NCBI RefSeq assembly: GCF_020531985.1
Contig: NZ_JAJAVQ010000001.1
Location: 558,001-622,000, forward strand
Origin: Rheinheimera aquimaris
GTDB taxonomy: Bacteria > Pseudomonadota > Gammaproteobacteria > Enterobacterales > Alteromonadaceae
Reading direction: 5' to 3'
Length of the DNA: 64,000 bases
This document shows, in pieces, positions 50,525-60,300 of the stretch. The notes below the pieces were generated by a model, which saw only the letters and a list, made by a program, of their open reading frames with translations, did no database searches and had not been told where the DNA came from. Numbering within the stretch: the first letter of the stretch is position 1; every line of letters starts with the position of its first letter. The position numbers and the translations under genes were made by a program.

Positions 50525-52480
50525 TTACTTTTTCAGATGCTGCTGTAAAAATGCCAGCAGCTGGCGATAGTATAGCTCGCGGTTCTGCGGTGAATAAAAA
50601 CCATGTGTTTCATCATCAAACTCCAACCACTGGTACGGTTTACCCGCTTCATCCATCGCTTTTTTTAACCGCAGTGCATGCTCAATCGGCGCCCTGTCAT
50701 CAAGCTTACCGTGAGCAATCAGCACAGCAGCTTTGAGCTTGCCCACCTGGTTCACCGGCGAATATAAATCAAGCTGCGCGTTATCAGTGCCAAGCACATG
50801 ATCAAGAAAAGCAATACCAAAAGACTTCAGCGGCACATCGCCTTCAGACTTCATAATATTCAAATCATATACCCCGGCTACGCCAACAGCACAGCGGAAT
50901 AAGTCTGGCGCCAGCGTGGCCGATTGCAGCGCTGAGTAGCCGCCAAAGCTTGTGCCGATAATGCAAATATTGTCAGCGTCAGCCATACCAGATGAAATGG
51001 CCCACTCTGTGCCAGCGATAATATCGCGTTGTATTGCATCTCCCCATTGTTGGTAACCAGCCTGTAAAAAAACCTCACCATAACCAGGAGAGCCACGGTA
51101 GTTTATCTGTAAAACAGAATAACCCGCATTAGCTAATAACTGGACTTCCGGATCAAATCCCCAGGTGTCCCGGATAATATGAGGGCCGCCATGCACGTTG
51201 ACCACCAGCGGTTTTTTGCTGCCTGACGTTTTAGCTGGCGTAAAGTAACCGTGAATCATCTGCTTATCAAAAGACGGGAAAGAGACAGGCTGGGTCGATG
51301 CCAGCTTTACATCAGCTAAATCCGGCATCTGCTCGAACAAACGGGTAATGGCTTTTTTATTAGCATCATATAAATAGTAAGCACCCGGATTGATATCTGA
51401 GTAACTGAGTACTACCCAAAAAGCACTGTCAGCTGTTTTACTGGTGATATGCAACGCGTCACCGGCGAACGTTTGTAACAATTGCTTGAACAGCTTGGCT
51501 TCAGCATATTGGTCAGAAAAAAGCGCATAACCGGGCCGGCCATCATCAAGTTTAAACGCAAAAACTTCATTGCCATCTTTGGTTACTTCAACGCTACTAA
51601 TATCTACTTTACTGTCGGTGAATACCGGACGGTAAGAAAAGTCTGCCAGCTTCAGTTCAAATAGGCCGGTTTTATCCTGCTGATAATTATCAAGCACCAG
51701 TACACCATCACCGGTATCATTCACCGCAACCGGATGAAAGCGGTTGCCAAACTTTTCTTTGGGTACCTCAGACCAGTCTTTTGTCTTAGTGTTATAGCGA
51801 TAAACTGCCCTTTGGCTTTTATTGTCTACACTAAAAGCTAAAACTAAATCACCGTTGGCATCGGTCAGAAAGTTACTGTGTGGTGCAGGCGCGTGCGCGA
51901 CTTTGCGGGTTTTTCCGCTATACACATCGAGTGACAACAGCTCGGGCACAATATTGCCATCACTGCCCCAGCGTGTGCTGGAGATCAGAATCTTCCTTTT
52001 ATCATCACGCAGCACATCCACAATCTCAGCCCAACCTTGTGTTGCTTCGCGTGCTTTAATATTGCTGCCGGTCTGGCGTTCTGCCGCTGAATAACCATAA
52101 ATCATGTCACCTTTTCTGCCATTCCAGTTAACCGCAAATAACTCACCGTAATATTTTGGTTCCTTACTCCAACGGTTCGACTTAACCATCTTAATGACCA
52201 GGCGCTCATTATTTACCCAAAGGTACTGCCCCACTTCGTAATCATCGTCAAAGCGGATAACGTTTACCATCTTGTGCCCGGCACGGTCGACTATACCCAG
52301 CGCTTTTTTCTTTTCAACATTAATAACCACCGCCAGAAACTTACCGTCGGGTGAGATTTTTACATCACTAAAAGCTGCTGCTTTACTGAATTCAACCACC
52401 ATGTCCTTTTCTGCAGCCAGACAACTGCCGGTGATTGTCAGACAAAATACGACCAACAACCGAATAAATTGCACATACAT
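50525..52480 (-). CDS. Exported prolyl-oligopeptidase (S9) family peptidase
   Basis: About 651 residues. Signal peptide (FIRLLVVFCLTITGSCLA), N-terminal beta-propeller (VKISPDGKFLAVVINV and repeats) and C-terminal hydrolase. The nucleophile is in GTSFGGYSALQSATLAP, the acid in HGKLDDRAP and the histidine in DDETHGF. Such enzymes cleave short peptides after Pro or Ala (AAP/DPP-like). Start choice is uncertain: ATG at 52480, GTG at 52492 and GTG at 52474 are all possible. Transcribed after rlmC but separated by 67 nt. Confidence 0.9.
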   Translation of the reverse strand: MYVQFIRLLVVFCLTITGSCLAAEKDMVVEFSKAAAFSDVKISPDGKFLAVVINVEKKKALGIVDRAGHKMVNVIRFDDDYEVGQYLWVNNERLVIKMVKSNRWSKEPKYYGELFAVNWNGRKGDMIYGYSAAERQTGSNIKAREATQGWAEIVDVLRDDKRKILISSTRWGSDGNIVPELLSLDVYSGKTRKVAHAPAPHSNFLTDANGDLVLAFSVDNKSQRAVYRYNTKTKDWSEVPKEKFGNRFHPVAVNDTGDGVLVLDNYQQDKTGLFELKLADFSYRPVFTDSKVDISSVEVTKDGNEVFAFKLDDGRPGYALFSDQYAEAKLFKQLLQTFAGDALHITSKTADSAFWVVLSYSDINPGAYYLYDANKKAITRLFEQMPDLADVKLASTQPVSFPSFDKQMIHGYFTPAKTSGSKKPLVVNVHGGPHIIRDTWGFDPEVQLLANAGYSVLQINYRGSPGYGEVFLQAGYQQWGDAIQRDIIAGTEWAISSGMADADNICIIGTSFGGYSALQSATLAPDLFRCAVGVAGVYDLNIMKSEGDVPLKSFGIAFLDHVLGTDNAQLDLYSPVNQVGKLKAAVLIAHGKLDDRAPIEHALRLKKAMDEAGKPYQWLEFDDETHGFYSPQNRELYYRQLLAFLQQHLKK

Positions 52481-52680
52481 CCTTATTTCCACCTTCCATC
52501 AACCTTAAACAACAAGAGATTACATTTACAGAAATACAATAACAACAAAGACATAATACAAATTAACAATTATCTGTTTATCTATGCTTATTTTTTTACT
52601 GCCACAACATAAAACTGTCATCCGGCACTGCCACTCTTTCACTGCTAGACTGATATGACCGGACTACATCAGGGAGTAAA

Positions 52681-53925
52681 ATGACGTCATCAGCTGAAAA
52701 GTGGTATCAACAGGTTCGCCAGCAAACACTGGCACTGACAGAAGACCTGTCAGCTGAGGATATGGTGGTGCAGTCGATGCCGGATGCCAGCCCGGCGAAG
52801 TGGCACCTGGCGCATACCAGCTGGTTTTTTGAACACTTTATTCTGCAGCCCTATTTCCAGAATTATCAATGCTTTAACCATCATTACCAATATCTGTTTA
52901 ATTCCTATTACGACACAGTAGGCAGCCGTCATGCCAGGCCACAACGCGGCTTACTAAGCCGCCCGCCACTGTCAGATATCATGCAGTATCGACAACATGT
53001 AGATAGTCATATCAGCATATTACTGCGCCAGCAGCATCCTGCGATAACCGACTTACTCACGATAGGCTTGCACCATGAAATGCAACATCAGGAGTTACTG
53101 CTAACCGATATTCTGCACCTGCTATCTCATAATCCGCTGGCTCCGGCGCTATTAGCTGCTCAAAGTCAGCCAAGCCTCAATGCTGCCGCTGCTGTCAGCA
53201 TGATCTGTTTTGATGGCGGTATGGCTGAGATCGGTGCCGAAGCAGGGAGTTTTAGCTATGACTGTGAAAACCCCAGACACAGCGTGTATCTGGCACCTTT
53301 TAAGCTGGCACACCGGCCGGTGACTAACGCAGAGTGGCAGGATTTTATCAGTGATGGTGGTTATCAAAACCCTTTGCTTTGGCTTTCTGACGGCTGGCAT
53401 TACTGCCAGAGTGCCAACTGGCAAGCCCCCTTGTACTGGCGCAACCTTGATCAGCAATGGCACAGCTTTGGTTTCAGTGGTAATCAGCCGTTGCTGCCGT
53501 CTGCACCGGTTTGCCATATCAGCTACTACGAAGCAGATGCCTATGCCCGCTGGGCCGGCAAGCGGCTGCCGCGCGAACAGGAGTGGGAATATGCCACCAA
53601 CTTAACTCAACCCCCTCTGCAGCAGGCTAACTTTCTCGAACAGCATATCTGGCAACCTACGGCCTGCAGCTCTCAGCCGAACATGGAGAAACTGTTTGGC
53701 GATGTGTGGGAGTGGTGTCAAAGCCCTTATAGCGCTTACCCCGGTTTTAAACCGGCACAAGGTGCTTTGGCTGAGTACAACGGCAAATTTATGGCCAATC
53801 AATTTGTATTACGTGGTGGTTCATGCGTCTCAGCACGGCAACAGCTGCGTAGCAGCTACCGTAATTTCTTTCACCCTCAACAGCGCTGGCAGTTTAGCGG
53901 CATCCGATTAGCGGAGGATCAATAA
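52681..53925 (+). CDS. egtB: Ergothioneine biosynthesis protein EgtB (hercynine oxygenase)
   Basis: 414 residues. An N-terminal DinB-like domain carries KWHLAHTSWFFEHF and the iron-binding H132-x3-H136-x-E138 (LHHEMQHQELL). The C-terminal FGE-sulfatase domain has PVTNAEWQDFI, AYARWAGKRLPREQEWEYA and WEWCQSPYSAYPGFKP, ending VLRGGSC, SYRNFFHPQQRW and FSGIRLA. It makes the C-S bond on hercynine from cysteine or gamma-glutamylcysteine; which is not readable here. AGGGAG precedes the ATG. Overlaps egtD by one base (TAATG). Confidence 0.94.
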   Translation: MTSSAEKWYQQVRQQTLALTEDLSAEDMVVQSMPDASPAKWHLAHTSWFFEHFILQPYFQNYQCFNHHYQYLFNSYYDTVGSRHARPQRGLLSRPPLSDIMQYRQHVDSHISILLRQQHPAITDLLTIGLHHEMQHQELLLTDILHLLSHNPLAPALLAAQSQPSLNAAAAVSMICFDGGMAEIGAEAGSFSYDCENPRHSVYLAPFKLAHRPVTNAEWQDFISDGGYQNPLLWLSDGWHYCQSANWQAPLYWRNLDQQWHSFGFSGNQPLLPSAPVCHISYYEADAYARWAGKRLPREQEWEYATNLTQPPLQQANFLEQHIWQPTACSSQPNMEKLFGDVWEWCQSPYSAYPGFKPAQGALAEYNGKFMANQFVLRGGSCVSARQQLRSSYRNFFHPQQRWQFSGIRLAEDQ

Positions 53926-54905
53926 TGCAAAATGCCTTACCTTTAACCGCCACTGAGCACAGCCTGCCAGTATTTGACTATCTGGTAGACCGGGACTTTG
54001 CCAGCGATGTTCTGGCGGGTTTATCGCAGCAGCAGAAACAGCTGCAGCCAAAATACTTTTACGATCAGCAAGGTTCACGTTATTTCGACCAGATCTGCGC
54101 GTTAAAAGAATATTACCCGTATCAGACCGAGCTGGCTTTACTGCCCAAAGTTGCGCAGGATCTGGCACAACGTTTTACCGGTGATAGCCTGATCGTCGAG
54201 TTTGGTGCCGGCTCGCTTGTCAAAGTTAAGCCACTGCTACAGGCTCTGCCGGGTATCCGTCAGTTTGTGCCAATCGATATCAGCGGAGAGCATCTGGCAC
54301 TGGCATGTCAGCAATTACAACGCGATTTTCCGGCGGTGGCTGTCTCCCCTGTGGTTGGCGATTTTTGCACCACACTCACGCTACCGGTCATGCCGTTGCA
54401 ACACTGTATAGGCTTTTTCCCGGGTTCAACTATTGGTAACTTCACCCCGGCACAGGCCCGGCAATTTTTATGCAACGCCCGCCAGACACTGGGGCCAGAC
54501 GGCTGGTTACTGATTGGTGTGGATACAAAAAAATCGCCGGTATATCTGCACCAGGCCTATAACGATGCTGCCGGGATTACCGCCAGGTTTAACCGCAATA
54601 TTCTGACCCGCATTAACCGGGAGCTGGACGCCGCTTTTCGGCCCGAAACCTTTGAACATTACGCCTTTTATAACGCCGGACAAAGCCGGGTAGAAATGCA
54701 TCTTGTCAGCACTGAAGAACAGGTTGTTGATGTATTTGGCACTGCGGTGGCCTTCAGTGTCGGTGAGAGCATTCATACTGAAAACTCATACAAATACAGC
54801 CCGGATGAATTTATGCAACTGGCGGCGACTGCCGGCTGGCACACCGAGCAACACTGGCTGGCAGATAAGAAATTGTTTGCGACCTACCTGCTGCGAAGCA
54901 GTTAA
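53925..54905 (+). CDS. egtD: L-histidine N-alpha-methyltransferase EgtD
   Basis: 326 residues. Trimethylates histidine to hercynine with SAM. The opening domain holds KYFYDQQGSRYFDQICALKEYYPYQTE. SAM motif IVEFGAGSLVKVKPLL follows, then FFPGSTIGNFTPAQARQFL and LIGVDTKK. It is translationally coupled to egtB. No egtA, egtC or egtE lies in the window, so a short cysteine-type route or genes elsewhere complete the pathway. Confidence 0.95.
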   Translation: MQNALPLTATEHSLPVFDYLVDRDFASDVLAGLSQQQKQLQPKYFYDQQGSRYFDQICALKEYYPYQTELALLPKVAQDLAQRFTGDSLIVEFGAGSLVKVKPLLQALPGIRQFVPIDISGEHLALACQQLQRDFPAVAVSPVVGDFCTTLTLPVMPLQHCIGFFPGSTIGNFTPAQARQFLCNARQTLGPDGWLLIGVDTKKSPVYLHQAYNDAAGITARFNRNILTRINRELDAAFRPETFEHYAFYNAGQSRVEMHLVSTEEQVVDVFGTAVAFSVGESIHTENSYKYSPDEFMQLAATAGWHTEQHWLADKKLFATYLLRSS

Positions 54906-54922
54906 GCCGATTTAACCGGGCC

Positions 54923-57268
54923 TCAGAGGCTGTCCCGAAGCTGCAGCGATATACTGGCAACCCCACCCAGATCGTCAACGACACGAAGCTGGAAAGTGCC
55001 AGCTTCGCCTAGCCAGAACAGGGTTTCGCCCGGCGTCACAGCACCAAGATAGCGGTTATCAATAAACCAGTGCGCCTTGGTCACAGCGCCATCAAAACTG
55101 GCCTGTAATGCTATTTGCCGCTGTTGTGCCGTTTGACCAAGCTGATAAATCAAAGACGGTTGCGGCGAACGGATTTGTGGCGGTTGAACGGACAGCATCG
55201 GTACACCGCTGCACGCTTGCTGATATCGCGGCGCAGTACTTAATACAATACCCGCCTGCGAGAAGGCAGAGGCAATATCCGACGGCCAAAACTCATACAC
55301 CTTAAGCTCAGTTTGCGGCGGCTGATGCTGGCAGGCTCGCAGGCCGGTTGCTTTATATACCGGTACAGCGCGATGGACATCAGACATACGGATAGGCGAC
55401 ACACCAGGAATAAACCAGCCTTCACGCGTATGCGGACAGTATTTATTCGGCAAGTCGCCACTGCGGCTGCACAAAGCGACTTTTTTTAAATTAAGATCGG
55501 CTGCCGGCGTAAATAACGCCGTCTCAGTGTCTGCTTGTTGCGGCAATAACGCGAGCAGTTCAAACAATAATGGCCCGGCGGCGCTGCGACCGATTAAATT
55601 CGGATTACTGCTGCCATCGAAATTACCCAGCCATACTGCCAGTACATAATCGCCGCGCAAAGCAATAGCCCAGGCATCCCGAAACGCATAGGAAGTACCG
55701 GTTTTCCACGCCACTGGTGCAGTGTCGGTAAGCTGTTGCAGCAACACCGATTGTGGTTTTGGGTGCTGGCGCAGCATATCCAGCGTTAAAAAAGCCGCTT
55801 CCGGTGTCAGCGCCGGTTTAGCGGGTTGTGGTTCGCTATCGGCAAGCCACTGCAGCGCCTGCCAGTTACCACCATTGCCCAGCATGGCGTACAGCTGTAC
55901 CAATTGCTGCATACTCAGCTCCATGCCACCAAGTACCAGTGCCAGGCCGTAATACTCGGCACTGTGTGGTAAGGGTACGCCCGCTGAAGCAAGCCACTGA
56001 TAGAAATCCGGCGCCGTTAAACCCGCCTGCAGTTGCACTGCCGGTAAATTACGGCTGTTGATTAACGCTTCGGTTGCACTGACCGGACCGGCAAACTGAC
56101 GGTCAAAGTTTTCCGGATTAAAGCTGCCAAAACGCCTGGGCAAGTCGTTAACTAAACTTAGCGGATGAATAAGCCCCTGTTGCAGTGCCAGTGCGTACAC
56201 AAAAGGTTTCAGTGCAGAGCCCGGCGAGCGCGGCGCTGTCACACCATCAACCTGGCCGGCAATAGCAACGTCATTGAAATCCGCCGAACCAAGCCAGCCG
56301 ATAATTTGCATCGTGCTACGTTTAATCAGCAATGCACTGGCATTATTGAACCCTTTGTCGCTATTACGGCGTAAATAGCGGCTAAGCTGGTGCTGCATCG
56401 CCTGCTGAGTATCTGCCTGCAGACTGGTGTAAAACCGGCCCTGTAGCTCGCCCTGTGCCTGAAGCTGATTAATAAAATGCGCTGCAGCAAAAGGCAGGTC
56501 TGTGCGGTGTAAAAACGTCAGCGGCAGTGCCAGCCGTGCTGCGCTGACTTGCTGCTGAGGATAATGCTGTAACCACAATGACAGCAAACGCTGACGGGCC
56601 AGCTCAAGCTGCTGCTCGCCTTTTTTTGTCAGTGGGCTTCGCAGATTCGGATTTTGCGGAATGACACTTAATGCCAGCGCCTGCTGCACAGTCAGATCTT
56701 TGGCTTCTTTTCCGAAGTAAATCAGGCTGGCAGCCGCTACACCTTCAATATTGCCGCCATAAGGTGCGTAATTAAAATAAGCTTCTAAAATCTCTTCTTT
56801 GCTGTAGTGCCACTCCAGATACAGCGCCAGTAACAACTGCTGCAACTTACCCGCGAAGTGGCTGGTATCAAGTGCAAAGCGCAGCCGGGCCAGCTGCATA
56901 CTTAACGTAGATGCACCCTGGCGTCTGCCGCCTTTTAGCACACTTTGCCAAAACGCCCGGCCTATAGCTGGCAAATCAACGCCTGGATGCTGGTAAAAGC
57001 GGCGGTCTTCATACAACAGTGTGGCCTGTTGCATAGAGGGTGCGATGTCTGACAGCGGCACCTTTAAGCGATAACGCTGATCAGCAGCCAGCCGCAGGCT
57101 AAGCAAGGAGCCATCGGCAGCAAAATAGGCACCGGACTGCTGATATTGCGGATATAACGCCGGTGCTGGCAGCAAAGACAGCAGCAAAAATGCAACCGTC
57201 AGCATCAGTAACAGCGCCAGAGCGGCATACTTCAGCATTTTCTTTAGCGCTTTAGCGTTGAACATCAT
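54923..57268 (-). CDS. pbpC: Penicillin-binding protein 1C PbpC
   Basis: Bifunctional peptidoglycan glycosyltransferase/transpeptidase. About 781 residues, anchored by one N-terminal helix. The GT51 domain has EDRRFYQHPGVDLPAIGRAFW and GASTLSMQLARL. The transpeptidase has the SxxK motif in PGSALKPFVYAL, SRN in INSRNLPAVQL and KTGTS. A C-terminal BiPBP_C domain follows. The start could be ATG at 57268 or 57265, or GTG at 57292; no clear ribosome-binding site decides. Follows the macroglobulin gene within 40 nt, the known yfhM-pbpC pair. Confidence 0.92.
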   Translation of the reverse strand: MMFNAKALKKMLKYAALALLLMLTVAFLLLSLLPAPALYPQYQQSGAYFAADGSLLSLRLAADQRYRLKVPLSDIAPSMQQATLLYEDRRFYQHPGVDLPAIGRAFWQSVLKGGRRQGASTLSMQLARLRFALDTSHFAGKLQQLLLALYLEWHYSKEEILEAYFNYAPYGGNIEGVAAASLIYFGKEAKDLTVQQALALSVIPQNPNLRSPLTKKGEQQLELARQRLLSLWLQHYPQQQVSAARLALPLTFLHRTDLPFAAAHFINQLQAQGELQGRFYTSLQADTQQAMQHQLSRYLRRNSDKGFNNASALLIKRSTMQIIGWLGSADFNDVAIAGQVDGVTAPRSPGSALKPFVYALALQQGLIHPLSLVNDLPRRFGSFNPENFDRQFAGPVSATEALINSRNLPAVQLQAGLTAPDFYQWLASAGVPLPHSAEYYGLALVLGGMELSMQQLVQLYAMLGNGGNWQALQWLADSEPQPAKPALTPEAAFLTLDMLRQHPKPQSVLLQQLTDTAPVAWKTGTSYAFRDAWAIALRGDYVLAVWLGNFDGSSNPNLIGRSAAGPLLFELLALLPQQADTETALFTPAADLNLKKVALCSRSGDLPNKYCPHTREGWFIPGVSPIRMSDVHRAVPVYKATGLRACQHQPPQTELKVYEFWPSDIASAFSQAGIVLSTAPRYQQACSGVPMLSVQPPQIRSPQPSLIYQLGQTAQQRQIALQASFDGAVTKAHWFIDNRYLGAVTPGETLFWLGEAGTFQLRVVDDLGGVASISLQLRDSL

Positions 57269-57307
57269 ATTTCTGCCGCTACGTTTTAACACTGCTTGCT
57301 TTATCCA

Positions 57308-60300
57308 TTACGGCGAAGCGGGCTCAACCACAAAGCGCCCGGCCGCAGTACTGGTAAATACAGTACGATCATACATAGACTCTGCTGACGCGGTTGGCAG
57401 CATAAAATCACCGGCAGCCGTTACTTTTACCTTGTACTGTAGTTCCGTCAGCTGTGGGCCAAAGCCAGCATAGTAAACAATACGGTCTTCACGGATATCC
57501 ACATAATCAGCCCGCCAACGTCCCTGCTGGCGTGGCACTGAGCTGCGTACCACCGAAAAGCCTGCCGGTAACAAATCAACTACTGCGATATTGTTATGCC
57601 AGCTGTCGGTTAAACTGCGAAGACGCAGCCGTACTGTCAGCTCATCGCCCTGTCTGGCCTGAGTTACCACCTTGCCTTCTGCATTGAGATAATCACGCAC
57701 TATTTCCAGCTGGTTCGCTACCGCTTGAGTAGCAGGTTGTTTGGCAAAACCCGCTTCGCTTAACGCATAAAACAGTTGCTCATTGCTTTCAATTAAGATT
57801 TTCTCAGCAGCTGCGGTAAAGTGAGCAACAGGCGTTGCACTGCTATTATCGGCCGGTGCCAGCTCTGAGCGGTTGCCCTGCCCGTCCAGTTGATAAAACG
57901 TCACCTGTCCTTCGCTGCTACCGTTTTGCAGCTGGCCGTAGGCTGACAACGCCAGTACAGAGTAAGCTGCGGCTATAGTGTTGTACTGGCCGCTGAATAC
58001 CGGCTGCAACAACTGTAAGATCTGTTCACCATCCAATGCTTTAGCGCGCTGTGGAAAATGCTGCGATAACAGATAAACATATTGTGCATCCAAGCTCAGT
58101 TGCGACTGAAACGACGGGTTGGCAAATGCAGGTAGCGGTGCGCTGCTGCGCGCCAGATAGCCTGATTGCAGCACCGACACCTTACCCAGCCGGTAACCGG
58201 ATAACAGCCCCTGAGCCAGTTCAGGCTTTTGCAGCAACTGATAGCTGGCGGCCATATAAATAGCAGCCAGATCATTTTGCCACGCTTGTTTATGTTGTTT
58301 TTCTAACCGCTCATGCAGCTCGGTCAGATAATTGGTAGTCACTTCACCGCTACGGGTCAGCAGGTAAATAGCATTGGCCCTTAGCCGCGCCTGATAAAGG
58401 TTAGCACCACTTAATCTCGCCACCCCGCGCAAATACTCCAGCCCCTGCTGATACAGATAATCCGGCACGGCTAAGCCCTGCTCACGTGCGGCCAGTAAAA
58501 AGTGCATCACATAAATGCTCGGGAAATCAGCGCTACTGTAACCGCCGGGCCAAAAACTGAAGCCGCCGTCACTTTGCTGCCGCTGCGCCAGTTTCTGAAT
58601 TAACACGGCAAATTTGTCGTTAAGTGCAGGCCACTGCGCCTGATAGCTTTTTTGCTGCACCAGGCCAATCCACGGGAATACCTGAGACACAACCTGCTCG
58701 GTACAGCCATGCGGATATTGCTCCAGATAGCGGGTAAAGCTCTCTGCCAATACCAGCGGGTTGGCAGATGCACTGACAGATAGCTCAGCAAATTGCGGAT
58801 ATAGCGGATAACGGGTATTGAGCCGCACAGGGCCTTTGTCGGCAAAACCGGCCTGTAACGTACTCTCATAACTGCTGGCCGGGCGGATGCTCAGGCTTAC
58901 ACTGCGGTTGGCGACTTCCTGCAGGTTGCCCTGCTGATAACTTGCCGTAAAACTCATGCTGGCCTCGCCCGGTACTTCACCCGCTTTTACTCTGAAGCGG
59001 GCAATCTGCTCACTGTTTTCACTGATAGACAATTGCTGCTGTAACGGGCTGACAGCGGTTATGGTATCCGGCAGCGCAAGTGATACCTTGATGCTGGCAT
59101 TGTTACCTGAGCCCTTTAAACCATTGGCCACTGCCACGCTGACATCAAATTCATCACCCGGCGCTGCACTTTGCAGCACATCCGGTGTGAGCACAAAGGG
59201 CCCGCGCACACGCAAGTCTTTACTGGTCGCGCCCAAGGCATCATCGCCAACTGCGATAGCCATCACTTTCACGTTACCGCTGAAGCTGGCAGGCAGAGTT
59301 ACCTCGGTTGTGGCAAGCTCGGCGGAAGCGCTGAGTTTACCCAGCCAGAATACGCCAGGTTGATCAGCACGGCGGGCAAAGGGGTTAAGGTTTTTATTCA
59401 GCATCATGGCTGCTGCCAGCGCACGACGTTCAGTATCGCCACCGACACCGGCTAACTGGCGCTGCAGCGCACTGAACTCTGGCAGCAGTAAATCAAGCAT
59501 TTGCATACTACGTACCTGCAGCGCACGTTTTTGTAAGTAATGTGACAATGGGTCCGGTAAGTCATAAGCTGCTACCTGTAAAATGCCCTCGTCAACGCCG
59601 TACAATAATAAGTCTGCCGCGTGATTTGTTTTATACCCTAGTGTAAAGGCTTTACCCGGCCGTACTTCTTGCGGCACGACCAGGCTTATATCCAATTGAC
59701 GTTTACTGCGGTCGATATTAAACGGCACCACCGCATAGCTAAGCGGGCTGACAAACAAAGCGTCTGAGTCACTGCCGCGCACAAAGCTGACATTGATATA
59801 AGCATTGCCTTCAATACCTTCTGGCAGCTTAATGCGCTGAATACTGCTGGTTGTACTGGCGGTGAACCAGCTAAAAGCATGTACCTTATTGCTTTCGATA
59901 CTGATTAAACCGCTACCGGTGTATGGCGCGGTAATATTCAGCTCTATCCAGTCTCCGGCTTTATAATCGGCCTTATCCAGCTTTACGCTTAACGCGGCGT
60001 CTTTTTCCAGCATGGCGCTGATGTTACCGGCACCGGCGACGCTAAAGGCCACTTTACCCAGTAACTGATCGGCCTGGCTAAGCTGCAGTTCAAAATCACC
60101 GGCGTCTGTGGTTGGCACTGTATACCGGCTTCCGGTGGCATCAATAGCAAAAGGTGCTTCGTTTAATACCACTTCCTGCACGATACTCTGATACTGATAA
60201 GTGCCATCCTTTTGTTTTACCAGGCTTGACACCGGCCGTTTTTCTACCAGTTTCAGTGTCAGCTGCGAAAGCCCGATTTGCTGCAAGCTGTTGTCAATGG

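Noticed and set aside
58956-59363. 135-codon plus-strand frame inside the macroglobulin gene
   Set aside because: Antisense to conserved coding sequence; composition reflects the codon bias of the real frame.
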